A stretch of DNA of 64,000 bases, taken from Zygaena filipendulae. Taxonomy: Eukaryota; Arthropoda; Insecta; Lepidoptera; Zygaenidae. The stretch covers positions 3,224,001-3,288,000 of the forward strand of contig OU015665.1 in assembly GCA_907165275.2 (NCBI GenBank), given 5' to 3'. Of this stretch, positions 28,333 through 41,352 are shown piece after piece. The position numbers and the translations under genes are program-made. The stretch's first letter is position 1. Each line of letters starts with the position of its first letter. The notes under the pieces were generated by a model. The model was not told the origin of the DNA. It did not search any database and saw only the letters and a list, made by a program, of their open reading frames with translations.

Positions 28333-29898
28333 TAACCAAATATCATAATCAAATCCAAATATCATAGACTTTCACATTTATAATTCTGTTATTAGGTACC
28401 TATGTAGGTTTAATGGACGATTACGCAATCGAGAGCAGTGACATTAGCTAATTAATTTTTCATTCTGAACCGCATCAAAAACTTTAAAAATCACAGAAAC
28501 CAACATACGTTAAAACTCCAAAGATTATATTCTTGCCAGTTCACGATTTGTATAGGTAATCAAAGTACGAGTATCATTGTTTGAAGTCGAACAGAGAACA
28601 CCAGAACAATGCGATTTAAAAGTGAATAGAGCGTTTACAAATTCCTCCGACCGGCTACTAGGCGGCAAACTATTGCTCGTCTTGTAATATATCATGCTTA
28701 GAAACAGTTTTAAACAATTGGAAATGGAGACACGACCTGTTTGAGTTTCATTTGTATCAAGAGCTTGTACCACGAGACATTATCATTGAGATTCGATTCG
28801 GCATTTTTACGGTGATTTTAAGTCTAGCTAGCTATGAATGACTATTGCATGCTAATTGCTAAGTACTTTCGTACACTTCGTCGTATGTGTTCGTGCCTTT
28901 TAAATGGAGCGCTCCGGTTATTTTTAAAACCACTGGTCCAGACTCTAGTTAGAGTTTCTCCTTGAACCTGACACTGTTTATCATAATTCGGCAAAGTATT
29001 TTTCATTTAGGTACATATGTAGCTAGATGACTTGTTATAATGTCGTCATCAAACATTCCTAATCAGGTATCTCTACTAGGTACCTTTATCACATTTCGCT
29101 GAGCATAGCGTAGTCACTTATAACGTATTTTGAATGGACAAAAATAGATCGTGGGAAGTAGGTAATAGCTAGAAGAATCAAAATGCAATGTATATTTTTT
29201 TGTGATCGGTACCTTTTCTCGATAGGCACCTTAGGACTATCTTGGTATTAATATACTCTATTCTATCACGTCAAGGTTGCTTTGAAAAAATTGCTTCTAT
29301 CAATAAGCCCGCCCTTTTGCCATGTACCTAATTAATTTATATAAATATTATATAAAATCTTGATTGCAAAAAAAATATGGTAGGTATTGTATTTATACCT
29401 ATTAATTGGAAAGCACAATTTCAATTTGCCTTTCGGATCTAAAATAATGTAGTCCGTAGTCGTACAAAAATCCAACTTTAGACAAAAACATACCGTGATT
29501 CTCAAAACTATTAAAAAAGCTCTGGTAATAAAACGAGACTGTAAGACGAATTGGGAAATAAAACGTAATGAGGGGCATAAATCACTGAAATAGGTAGAAA
29601 GCAAAGCTATACAAGTTGAATGTGTCGCGAGTAGAATCGTAGACCGTTGCTCGTTGAACAAAAAAAAGGAGAGCTATTCTGCTTTGCTTAGCTTAGGAAT
29701 ATTACAATAATTGCAAATGTTTTGTTCCCCTCTTAGTGGTACTAGTATTATAACGTTTCAGGGGTGGGAACATTGTCTAGAATTATTCATAAGTCATGGT
29801 TACCGACTTGAATGACGTTAATCAAAAGAATAACTTTCCTCCAATTTCCACCTTCCTCTAATTATTATTGTAGACTGCAGTATCTTTCGCTTACATCT

Positions 29899-30127
29899 TG
29901 TAGTAGATGAACGTTGTGCTATACTACTTACTTGGGACATCTTTTAGACTAATCGTAAATACCAATAATATCGGCTCCATGCGCACGCGGTCTCAGCACT
30001 GTACTTACACACCACACTCGTCTCTCGGTCGGTAACGTACTAACTCTGTGCGTCACACACATCTACATTTGAGCCCGTGCGAAGGAGACGACAAGTGCAT
30101 GCTTATTTCTTACTCGCATATACTACA
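29899..30127 (-). repeat. 3' LTR of the LARD-like element
   Basis: 229 bp, TGTAGTAGATG...ATATACTACA, identical by eye to 35044-35272. On the minus strand a polypurine stretch (30128-30141) abuts it. Confidence 0.85.
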
Positions 30128-30187
30128 TCCCTTCCTTATTATTTTATTAGTTAATTAATTACTATACTTCGTTACTTCTATACCTTC

Positions 30188-30488
30188 ATTTTTTTCCACT
30201 CTTATTACTCCTCAGTAATTTCGAGTTCGTCAACACTTCCCTCGCTTCCTCAATACAATTTTCCACTCTTATTACTCCTCAGTAATTTCGAGTTCGTCAA
30301 CGCTTCCCTCGCTTCCTCAATACAATTACATTTAATAACAATAGTTATCATTTTACCAACTCTTTGGCCTTCATTTTTCCACTCTTAGTAATTATCTTAC
30401 TCTTAGTAAGTATCTTACTTCTTTGCCTTAATTTTTCCACTCTTAGTAATTATCTTACTCTTAATAAGTATCTTACTTCTTTGCCTTC
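30188..30488. repeat. Tandem repeats inside the LARD-like element
   Basis: Two consecutive ~67-bp units (TTTCCACTCTTATTACTCCT...CTCAATACAA) are followed by two ~58-bp units (CCACTCTTAGTAATTATCTT...CTTCTTTGCC). Both arrays contain the CCACTCTTA motif. Confidence 0.8.
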
Positions 30489-32146
30489 ATTTTTCCCTGT
30501 TATCTATTAGTGATCAATAACTCAGAGGTCTCCTTCTCAGTTTCCGTAGGTACCTGGATTTATTAGACCCCTCAATCACCCTTCAATTTTTTTTTTTCTT
30601 TTTTTTTTTCATCATTCTGAATTTCCACATCTCTACTCATCTCTAATTTCGCCGTATATGAACTTTTTTGATGTAAACCTTCTCACCCGTTCCTAAATCT
30701 ATCTTTGGTTTTAATTTTTTCTGTGCATCATGTTTCTTTTTTCCTTTTTTTTTTCTTTTTTTTTTCTTTCTCTCTACATCTTTCTTTCTTTCATGTATTT
30801 TCTTCTTCTTCTTCTTTCTTTTATATCTTGGTCTCTATATAAATGCTCTAGAGGCTAGAATATTATATTATCGGAAATGTATCTGTCTCTAAATTTTCGC
30901 TATGACTAAATATTTCAGAAGAGATTATTTCCACGTTCTTTTTTTTTTCTATTTGGAACATCTTACGTTATTTAATGATGTTTCTGTTTTGGCAGTCTAC
31001 TTCTCCGTTCTGTTAAAGTCAGTCAAAGTCAGCCACTAACGTATAGATACAATGATTCAAGCGTGTGTCTTTATCACGGCAGAAGACTGCAAATTCTTCA
31101 TTTTTTTTTTTTATTTTTTTTTTTTTTTAGTTTCCGTTATTCTTACAAGGAGTACTAAAACTAAAAATCTGTTTCTTTTCGGCAAACTCTGGCATATCAC
31201 TTAGTATAACTGCCTTCAACAACTTGAAATCTGCTTCCCCATTATACCTATGGATCATCTAGTAATTCTTCCAAATTGTGCCTTAAAAATTTTTGTAATA
31301 GTTCACTTGTGGTAGTCATATTCAGAATCTATTTTATGACATAATTTAGTAATCCCATAAAACTCTGTAGATCAGATACCGTACTCTGTAGATCAGATAC
31401 CGTTTTAGTTGCTGTAGATATTTTTCTTGTATCCTAAAAAGTAGGTAACTATGTAGTATACATAAAGTTATGCTTGTCTTGTTTAGTGAGTTTTTTTTTT
31501 TTATATCATTTTGTGATTTCATAAACACATAGAATATTACCTTCTCTGTCTCCTTGACATCATCCCAGGTGTTTTCGGTAACAAGTTATGTTCATATAGA
31601 GAATCAATTAACATATTTGTAACATGTTTATTTGCGTTCCTCGACCCAAACGAGTCACTGTTTAGTCAATTCCTCCCTCACTCCCTCACCCGAGACTTAG
31701 TCTTCATTTTCCATATAGAATAGGATAGAATGTACTTTATTGTATACCAGAATAATGCTACAGTGTGTTAACAAAACAAAACTTATAAATAAACCAATTG
31801 TTTAGAGTATAAATATGTATATATTTTTTTTTTTAATACTTTCGCCTTTCATCATCGTTCTTCCTATTCAACGTCTGGGCTTTACATTTTAATTTAAACG
31901 TCAAACTTTCAAGTACCTTTCCACTGAGCAAATAATCACTACGTTTTAAGGAAAGGGCACTTCCATACTAATCGCTGATCCGATCTATGAAAGCATTTTG
32001 TGCCAACCATACCAATGCAATGTATGACGCGGCCATAGAAATTTGGTTAAGTATTCCAATGTTGGTAAAAAGTTCGCGCATAAATCCATAGTAACTTTTG
32101 GTTCAAGGGAGTGTCGCTGGCCTGTACCTATCTTTTCACGGTTTTT

Positions 32147-32212
32147 CAATTTTCTATCTTTTCACGGTTTTTCAATTTTCTATCTTTTCACGGTTTTTCA
32201 ATTTTTTCACTA
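32147..32212. repeat. Three-unit 26-bp tandem repeat
   Basis: CTATCTTTTCACGGTTTTTC is repeated three times at a period of about 26 bp within the LARD-like element. Confidence 0.85.
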
Positions 32213-32899
32213 TTTGACAAATCAATCAAACTTTCACATTTGGAACCCGCTTTGCCATTGTCCAATTTTAACATAATATTGTCTTTCGCTTTCCTTAATT
32301 TTTTCAAACACCTTATGTCCTTACTTTTTTTTTTTTCTTTTTACTAAACTTTTAATTGTCGGCTAATAAGTCCTACTGCAATTCCTTCAGCTATAATATC
32401 ATGTAGGGTCATATCCCTGACTTGATAATAAACTTATAGAGATGTATAAATCCATCTGGAGTACATTTTCCATTCTGTCATATTCTGCATCATTCCATTT
32501 TATCATCTTCCGCATCATCAAATCGGCATTTTGCAGTTTCTTCCCGCAGTTTTTTTTTTTAATTCATCTGTTTTTCAGCAGTTTATCAACCAGATCATCC
32601 AGATTAACGCGACCTTGCGGTATATATTAAATTTCCTGAAATTCAATCCCTCTTCGGTGTTACAACTGGCCGCTTTAAATTTCATTATTTACTTCTGTAA
32701 CTTCCAGGTAATATATAGACTTAACTTCCCTTTTCAGTGTATTGACATTAAATCTGCGTCACCTTTCCAGTCAAATTATTCAAGTAAAGTCATTGCCATG
32801 AGTTATCTTTCTGTTAACCAAGACAACTCTGATTGTGGCAGGACACGGAACGGACGCCATCCGCTTAGTTATACTTCATTATATCAAATCATTTAAGTA

Positions 32900-33070
32900 C
32901 TGACCAGGCATCCTGACCAGGCATCGTCTGCTTAGCCCCACTAGCCTCATTTACATCAATTTCAAGGTACTGAGCAAGCATCATCTGCTCAGCCCCCCCA
33001 CTGGTCCTCGTCATGTCATCGTCATATTCATCTTTATCAAGCTACTGAGCAGGCATCATCTGCTCAGCCC
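32900..33070. repeat. Degenerate tandem array, CTGAGCAGGCATCATCTGC units
   Basis: Units of the form TACTGAGCAAGCATCATCTG, then CTCAGCCC, occur near 32898-32945, 32970-32998 and 33043-33070, with variable spacers. Confidence 0.65.
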
Positions 33071-33119
33071 ACTTTGGTTCGCGTTATAATACCATAATAT
33101 GCAGGTATATTATTAATTT

Positions 33120-33430
33120 ATTTTTATATTTGATTTAATATTATTAATACGCTCTAATTTACTAGATTTACATATAAATCTATGAACTTCAAACGAACAT
33201 TCACTGTAGATATATATTTACAAATTTACATGTGTATCTCGGATACGGCTACAACGATCCGGGTAGAATCTTGTACGACAAGGCACTATTAATATTATTA
33301 ATACGCTTTAATTTACTAGATTTATATATTATAAATCTATGAACTTCAAACGACCATTAGATTCTTGTATATGTATAATAATCCCGGATACGGCTTCAAA
33401 GATCCGGATAGCATATTGTACAAGACAATT
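33120..33430. repeat. Duplicated ~170-bp block in the LARD-like element
   Basis: ATTATTAATACGCTCTAATT through AACTTCAAACGAACATT and GGATACGGCTACAACGATCC at 33135-33290 is repeated with changes at 33290-33430 (ATACGCTTTAATTTACTAGA, GGATACGGCTTCAAAGATCC). Confidence 0.7.
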
Positions 33431-35043
33431 TTTTTTTTTAAACGTGATTAGGTATAGGTACGCCAAAGCTCAGAGTAATAATATATACTACGGCCAAAGC
33501 CTTCCTTTTATAACGACATGATCCATGAAAGACGTGCTCCTGGCGCCAAAACACAATATTCCGCCACTAAGAAATCACTGCACTCCCATTTATCTATTCA
33601 TTTCTGAAAGTACACAGTCCAGACTAGGTGTAGGTAGGTACTTATAGTACACACAAATATAGATTAGATTTAATGACCGATTTTAAGCATTACCATTCAC
33701 TAACTTTACTAGAAGAAATCACGCCCATCATCATTCGCCCATATAGGTATAAGAGTATAATTACTCTTTACGTATTATACCTAATAATAATAACAATGAC
33801 ACTAACACGCACCGCCATCCCGGTTCCAAACGTCGGCATCGGTACCACTTTCAACAGACCCGATACGATACCTAGTTTTATATGGTATATATATATATCG
33901 TGCTGCTGTTGCACACATACAAATCTACTTTGTTAAAGAAGTAAAAGTGATATCGATATTCGTCAATATACATAGGTATATAAGAATCTCATCATATAAA
34001 AGGTTGTATATAAGTATTAAGGAAACATCATTTGGTTTGTTATTGTTGGGTAAGTACCTAGATTCAACAGATACAATCCAGTACGAAAGCCCGTGCCACC
34101 TGTCGACGCTAGCACACAAAGTCATTCATCAACGTAATTAAACAAAATGCAGCCAACGCTACGTCTTGGCCCGCTGAAATACCTATAAGTACATGGCTGT
34201 AATGTTTAGTACCCAATAGCTCAATGATGGCCACGCATACTATGTTTCCAAATTTAAAGTAGTTAGAGTGGTTAAAGAATAGGTACGTCGCGCGATAGGT
34301 ACCAACAAAGAAATCTCCGTGACAGCTTAAGTTGACCGTCAGTTAAAGAAACAATTATACCTTTCAAGTTCCAAGAGTGATTCCAAACAAATGAATACCA
34401 CAAACAAATGAATTTCACAAACCGGCAGCTCGCCATAGCTACCTACTTCGTTTCGATAAAATGTTCTACCAATACATTTCGAACCAAATAATAAATAATT
34501 TTATCTGTAAATATTTTTTTTTTCATTAATTCATCACATGTCCCCACCCAAAACCTCAGAGATAAGTATAAGTATGTGTTTAGAACTCAATTTGACAAAC
34601 TTCCAGAAACCAATTCAACGTTCGTATAAACAAAAATACAAAGAAAGTAATCGTCACCGCAGAACAGAAAATAACTGATAGAAGGGTACAAACAACTTTA
34701 ACCAATCTGCGTAAGGTTGAACTTGCAAAACACTGTTTATAGTTTTTTTCTATAACTAGGTACTCAAGTAGAATTGCCGAGTGCTTGGTAACGGTCGCGG
34801 GCCGACCGTGCATCTAGGGTTTTTTCAATAATGGTTAATTTAATGCTATGAATATTGTTAATGAGAAATGAAAACACATCATTGTTTTAAATAATTAGTA
34901 TTACCTACCTATGTAGGTATACTAGCTCTACTTATCCATTCCTCATTAGCCATTTACCTTTTTTTTTTCTTCTCACGTATGGGTACTTAGGTATATTTTA
35001 TGTAAATAAAAAAACTTACGGATTCAGCCCGTCGTCGCCAAAA

Positions 35044-35272
35044 TGTAGTAGATGAACGTTGTGCTATACTACTTACTTGGGACATCTTTTAGACTAATCG
35101 TAAATACCAATAATATCGGCTCCATGCGCACGCGGTCTCAGCACTGTACTTACACACCACACTCGTCTCTCGGTCGGTAACGTACTAACTCTGTGCGTCA
35201 CACACATCTACATTTGAGCCCGTGCGAAGGAGACGACAAGTGCATGCTTATTTCTTACTCGCATATACTACA
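35044..35272 (-). repeat. 5' LTR of the LARD-like element
   Basis: 229 bp, identical by eye to the left LTR. On the minus strand it is followed by TTTTGGCGACGACGGG, a candidate tRNA primer-binding site. The tRNA is not identified. Confidence 0.85.
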
Positions 35273-35344
35273 CATCTCTTTATGAACCACAAACTATACA
35301 GAGATACTGAACGCAGATTGCAATCTTAAAGCACCTGACAAAGC

Positions 35345-35582
35345 ATTTATGACCTACTAGCTAGTATATACGTGATAATTTTGAAGATCCCGCGGAATTG
35401 TTCCATACAAACTTTTCAACCCCTTTTCATCACCTTAGGGGTTGAATTTTCAAAAATCTTATCTTATCGGATGCCTACGTCATACAAAGAACATACCCTC
35501 TAAGTTTCAGGTCTCTACGATCAGCGGTTTAGGCTGTGCGTTGATCCGACTATTCAGGACAAAGGATTTTATATATATAGAT
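35345..35582 (+). mobile_element. Dispersed repeat of the CAACCCCTTTTCAtCacCTTAGGGG type
   Basis: Contains CCCGCGGAATTGTTCCATAC, AACCCCTTTTCATCACCTTA, GGGGTTGAATTTTCAAAAAT, TCGGATGCCTACGTCATA and an end with GGATTTTATATATATAGATT. This block is familiar from many lepidopteran introns (non-LTR or SINE-like). Only one copy is in this window. Confidence 0.55.
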
Positions 35583-37696
35583 TTCTTTTTTATTTTCAAG
35601 TATGATGGACATGGAAATTGACTCCAGGTGTTAATTCTTACGTGTAGAGACAATGACTTAGCTGAACTGAAATCTTTTGCACTCTGTGTGCAGTTTTAAT
35701 TTATTAGAGTCACTGAACTGAAAATATGATTCTTAAAAAGTACTTACACAAGTAGTCGCCTAGAGCAGCTATATCTGCACGGTTAGATCATAGTCGAAAC
35801 ATACGTATGCAACTTTAAACATAAAACACTCAACAAATTATAAAAGCGGCTGATTTCCTAAGCGCGTGGGTGAGAGTAAGGTATTCCTTTCAATCCAGAT
35901 ATTCGCTTCTCGTTTGAAATGCTGATGCGCTAAATATAGCAACTGGAGGCCCAGACATTTTCTGAAATCTTAACGCGCCGGTGACCGATTTATTATTTAC
36001 TATTATTATAATTAACTAAATAAACTTACCTAATTGTTTTTATAAAATTCATGAATTCTTCATTCACCTTCGTTGTTTTCTACTTAAGGTAAGTACGTAC
36101 ATGGGTAGGTACCTACGTTAGGAAATTACAAGGGTGTAATCAACCCGCAACGCTTATTGTTTGACACAAAGAGTTCGACTTTATTACCATTAAAAGTCTG
36201 GCAAACTATACCGTAGGGAGAAGTCACTAACCATTCGTTTCGTTGAGTAAACGATAATTGCCTCTTTTGCAATAAGTAGTTTTCAAATTACTAAACTTAC
36301 CTATATTGATTTATTGGCATTTTCCTGTTTTATGAAATATGTCTTTAAATGTTTGAGAGAATTAATGACCGTTATTTGTAAGACTTCAGTCCACACCATC
36401 AGGTAATTAGTAACCTACCATTGATGGTTTATCTTAAAACTTTATTACTGAATAAAATAAAAACTTCATCGGTCTTTTCATCGATGTCTTTAGGACATAA
36501 ATATATTTTACGATGTGATTTAATATTTTATCTTCTGCCCTACGAGTTACGGTTTATCCAAGGTTTATAAATCCATCAACAAGGTACGTATAGGTACCGA
36601 ATAGCATCCAATTAATAACGTCAGCACCAATTCCGAGGCCAACACAAATACGAGTCAGCCATGGAAAGTTATAAATCTCAGTTTATGGAGGACATTATTA
36701 ATTCTTAGAAAGCCGCATTTAGTTTTCCAAAAAGCGACTCGCTATGATAATTTCACGTTGATTTATATGAGTGGCGGCGTTCTTTGACGATATGAACTTC
36801 TTATGACCTCCGAAAAGATTGTTGATGTGATAACGTAATCGTACGCTTATATTTATAACTTATATGATGAAGTAAACTCAAAAAAATAAAATAAAAATAA
36901 CAAATGCATTGCACATTGCACATCTGGCTCGAAGGACCACTGCATCTGTGACGAATAAGTCGACTTATATTCCTGAAACTTTTGCAGCTACATTTGTTCA
37001 CCATCGGATCCTGCGAAAACAAAATTAACGACCACACGTTTTATAACTGGCAACAAAAACATCTATAGTCATTTTACAATACTTAATTAAGTATATAGAC
37101 AATCAATAGCAATTCGCTAACAATGTCCGCGAGCGGTGACCGCTCCAGCCTCCAGCCATCGTCGGGGTTCCACCGGCGTCAATTACAAGCAGTTATCGCA
37201 TTTTATTGACACATGAAAGGGGCCGGTTTAATTGTTTATAGCGTACGTGTGGATAGTGGGTACCTAATACTTTATACTCGCATTCGGCTCACGCAGTCAT
37301 GCCCCTAACAGGACTATTTAACATAATAACAGATCGCCGCGCACGGAACTAGTTAGCTGAGCGCATATTGTGGTCGCGGTGTAATGAGAAACGTTAAATT
37401 GGTTTTCTCGGTGGACGGTGATGCGACTGTTGTCGGTGGGTACGTCGAGCGAGGCTCCGTGGCCGGTTGAGAACAGTTCACAGTGAGCATTGGAATTTTT
37501 TTTTTAATTTTTAACGTAAAACACGTTTTAGCCTATTACGTAGGAATATGTAAAAGATTTAAGTAAAACGCCAAGTAACTGTGTTCAAATGATTAGACAT
37601 GCGGCTAGTAAATCTACAATATTATACCCACTGCCGGTGGGTTTTATTGGAATTCACGATGATTTGCAGAATTTGTGTGTCCATAAATTTCCATTT

Positions 37697-37780
37697 TTAA
37701 CCGACTTCCAAAAAGGAGGAGGTTATATGCCTACTGGATACACGTATCCGGTGTTGTTTTTTCATCTCTATGAATGTGAC
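37697..37780 (+). mobile_element. CCGACTTCCAAAAAGGAGGAGG repeat fragment
   Basis: TTAACCGACTTCCAAAAAGG, AGGAGG and a TCCGGTGTTGTTTTTTCATC continuation. The motif also lies at about 21315 and, inverted, at about 11245. It is a common insect repeat end. Confidence 0.5.
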
Positions 37781-39791
37781 ACTTTTTTTGGTTATATTCA
37801 CTAAGTACTTAATTAAAATAGTCAATCAAAGTAAAGGCCAATCATACGAATCGGTAAACTTAATTACCTAAATGTAGTATAGTATTATATTATCTGTGAC
37901 TGAAGTTTGGTTAAAAAAACTGCGAAAAGTGTAATTTAAAGCTTCTCCCCTTTAAAGAAATAAAGACAAAAACTTTGTTGCACGCTCCGTTTTGATAGGT
38001 AGATACGTCTATAGAATTATTATTTGACAGATTTTGGATGGCTATTTTGCCTATCCAATATATTTAACCCATCGAAGATGCAATGTGAGCGACTCCTTTA
38101 CAGAGATAAACGTAAAGCTTAGACGGAGATCTTACGTGATTCATAAATCACAGCAATTTTAATACCATTCCTATGAAATAGGTAGGTACTGCAGATGTCG
38201 CAATAAATAAAATATTTAAATTAGTATCAATGCTTGTTTCAATTTGGCACAGATAATATAATGAATTTGGTAAAGGTATAAAATACTGTATGTATACCAA
38301 TCTAGATAATATAGCTGGAACTAATCAAGTCAGGGCGAGAAACTCTAGCAGTGCCCGGGACTGGCGACCCAAGTGTAGGTAAAAAGCCCTTTTGAAATGC
38401 ATCAACATCTCACTCTCTTCCAGTCTAACAAAATATGATATTCTCCTGTGACTCTCTGCAGAAAAATATTATGTACCTACTATATTTGTGTCGCAATAAT
38501 ATTGAAATGTTGTTTACCGATATTTTAACCAAAATTACAAGTTTTGTATGTTACAAACACGATAAAAATTCCTAATAAAGTACCTATAAAAACATATTTT
38601 AGAGACAATTTGTGCGATTTTTCTTATGTAAATTATACAAAAATGTAATCCTATTACAAAAACAATGAAATAACCTGCCACTAAATTATCACCTAGCCAA
38701 AAGGTTGTCTGGTAGAGAATGCCTTAGGCATTCAGTCCGCTGTCCGTTTGTACAATAAAGACAATAAAGTGAAATAATGTTGTATAATAATAATGATATT
38801 TATACACATAAAGGTCCATTATTTTCGCTAGTGGCCTCGCGCCGTGTCGATACGGAATAGGTACACGGTATTTATAATCTCGGAGCCGGCTCATAATAAT
38901 TTCTTGTTTATTTAAAATTTCCTTGCCGCTGTCGATGTTATCTCGCCACGAGCTCGCCCCGCGGCACGCCCTGCGCCTGAGCCGCGCCGAGCGAACACAC
39001 TCGTTAGTAGGGCTGCCTATACAATGAAATTTATTTTTGGATATCGATATTCTGAACTGCACGGCGATTTAAGTCATGCTGATTAAAAAAATTTAATCTG
39101 CTGTTAAGTTGATTGACAATAGGTACTTACCTATACTATACCTACCTACTAATGAAAGAAATTGATCCGACATTGGTTTGTGCGACTTGTGAGTAAATAA
39201 ATACCTATACACACGTTTCACAACAATCAGAAATTGGTGATGATTGTATTATTATGACTATCGTTTAAATCTTCTAAACATCGATAACTTTCCAGTTACA
39301 ATCATATTGCGTCTGCGCAGCATTATTGTTGAGATTCGATCCCATTGAACTCGTACCGTAATTGGGATGCTAATCAGATGCTGAGATGTCCCTGTTCCGT
39401 TCTAACTTATGGTTGCTTGTCGTTCTCTCTCTTTCGTTCGCAAGAAGCCTGCTCCGTGCATGGCGGCGGGGTCTTCAATCATCTGGCAATAAGTGCGGGA
39501 GACGCGTTCCCTCCGCCTCGGGCTTTGAAGTCGCCTGATATATAATCACCGTAGTTGGCGCTGGCAGAATAATTTTCATTTTTAACAACCAGTGGGTACA
39601 CTACCCAGCCACGTTGTGAAATTACACGGTGGACGCGGATTTATTTTTCACATTTCGAAGTTAAACAAGTACTCGTTACCAAGTAGTATTAACGAGGTTC
39701 AAATTTAAGTAGGTGTATAATGCTTTGTTGACAAACTTATATTAAGGAAAATTTATAATGTGAAAATGTTTTACATTGAGGGCCAACGAGG

Positions 39792-40003
39792 TCTAGTTGG
39801 TTGGCGTGTTCAACCAACAATATGCTGTTTACCGTGTCGGGATCACAAAGAAGCCGGGACCCGAGTATCTGGCGCGGCGATCGGCGCAGGCGCAGGCGGC
39901 GAAGCGCGGCTCGCGAGAGATTGTATCACAGCTACACTCATTATTGGAACATGCTTTGCTGGACACAAATAGTATACTTGGAATTGTAAAGACCGATATC
40001 TAG
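39792..40003 (+). other. GC-richer open segment, possible orphan exon or coding relic
   Basis: An open frame follows an acceptor-like GTCTAG and encodes about 65 residues to a TAG at 40003. It opens VGVFNQQYAVYRVGITKKPG and continues into an Ala/Arg-rich helix. Composition and codon third positions are unlike the AT-rich intron around it, and the peptide looks protein-like. No homologue is recognised and no donor or start is convincing. Confidence 0.25.
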
Positions 40004-40037
40004 AGTACCTAGTAACCTAAGTGTACGCTGCCCAACT

Positions 40038-40274
40038 ATATTTGGACGCCGATAAGCAATAACATGTTAACCCACAAACTTAAGTTATTGATAGTACGCT
40101 TTATTGAGAGTTATAGAACGTTTTTCAATGGCGTGTTTACCTTATTACATTGTTTAAATGCCAACAAATTGTTGAACATAAAAAAATGTTGACAGAAAAT
40201 GGCCCTATAATTTTAAAACAAGATTCACTCCAAACTCCAGTGTGGGTGAACACACTATTGCTTATTTATATCCA
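40038..40274. mobile_element. GATAAGCAATA inverted-repeat MITE, full copy
   Basis: From TATTTGGACGCCGATAAGCA, with AATAACATGTTAACCCAC, to GTGAACACACTATTGCTTAT followed by TTATATCCAT. It aligns end to end with the copy at 27268-27512 and its 5' half with 9080-9213. Confidence 0.75.
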
Positions 40275-40624
40275 TTTTAAAATTCGATTTACAATCTTAT
40301 TACGCTACGTCTGTATACTCCGTAGATTGCTCCGTAGGTATTTATGATAATATGTTTTTCAGTTTACTAAATTTTATCATTTAACAAATCTGTATGAAAA
40401 CTGATTTTATTCACTTTACATAATTTGTACTTAATATAGGTAGGTAAAACTTTATATTAAAAACAAAAAAAATAAATTGTATTCGCGATATTGGAAAAAA
40501 TGGAAACAGCAGGAAATAGGTAGGTACTCAAATTTGAATCTAACCACAACGATTCAACTTGAGTTTTGCTCGCAGTTCTTTAAACTAGTCGTTTATTTCG
40601 ATCCTCCTATAGTGATTCTATCTC

Positions 40625-40661
40625 GCTCAGACGAAATAAAGACTTTTTATTTCGTCTGAGC
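40625..40661. repeat. Perfect 16-bp-stem hairpin
   Basis: GCTCAGACGAAATAAA (40625-40640), loop GACTT, TTTATTTCGTCTGAGC (40646-40661). Confidence 0.8.
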
Positions 40662-41101
40662 TATCTCGTAGGAAAACTCCCGAGTATTGCTCTCTAGTAG
40701 GTATCGATGGTCTTTTGAGTGACTTTGAACCACCGTTAGAGCCAGCGACTAAGTTTGAGTTACCGTATGTAGGTACATAATATGTATTCCAACCACTGGC
40801 AGCAAACACTGGTTAAGGACTCCCGTTTTAAAATGTCATTGGGACAAGAAGATGGTGTCTATAGCTTCCCGAAGGCTGCCTTATGCGTTATCGCTTGAAA
40901 TCTTGAAATTTTTGAAAAATTAAACGTGACTGTCGGCCGGTTTATATAATTGTAATCCCTGTTCTCCAGAGAATGTTTATTGTACGCCCGTCGGTCGAAA
41001 AGATGCACGAACTCAGATATAGCGCACGACTTGGTATAGAGTTCCAATTTTCCAACCCCACCCAACCCCACCCCATATTATTGGTAGCAGTTGCATAGTC
41101 C

Positions 41102-41352
41102 TACTTCCTACTAATATTATAAACGCGAAAGTTTGTAAGTATGTATGGATGGATGGATGGATGGATGTTTGTTACTCTTTCACGCAAAAACTACTGGAAC
41201 TTACTATTGTAAAGTTTCATTTAAATCCATTTAAATGAAACTTTACAATAGTATAGCTTATACATCAGATTAACACATAGGGTACTTTTTTCCCGGAATT
41301 CCCGCGGAAACTCTGAAATTAACGCGGGTGAAACCGAGGGGCACAACTAGTA
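41102..41352 (-). mobile_element. CTAGCTG dispersed element copy carrying an internal palindrome
   Basis: A reverse copy from ACTAATATTATAAACGCGAA, through GGAT repeats and CTCTTTCACGCAAAAACTAC, to GGGGCACAACTAGT. Compared with its close relative at 57376-57590 it has an extra inverted segment at 41203-41252. Confidence 0.75.

Larger units (their letters stand above)
29894..35277 (-). mobile_element. Complete non-coding LTR retrotransposon (LARD-like) in fz4 intron 1
   Basis: Two 229-bp direct repeats (29899-30127 and 35044-35272) with TGTAGTA...TACTACA ends appear identical by eye and are flanked by a perfect 5-bp duplication CATCT (29894-29898, 35273-35277). The minus-strand orientation is inferred from a purine tract AATAAGGAAGGGA just before the left LTR and a primer-site-like TTTTGGCGACGACGGG just after the right LTR, both read on the minus strand. 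The 4.9 kb interior has no frame above about 121 codons and no recognisable gag or pol, so it must be mobilised in trans. It is rich in tandem repeats. Identical LTRs imply a very recent insertion. Confidence 0.85.
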
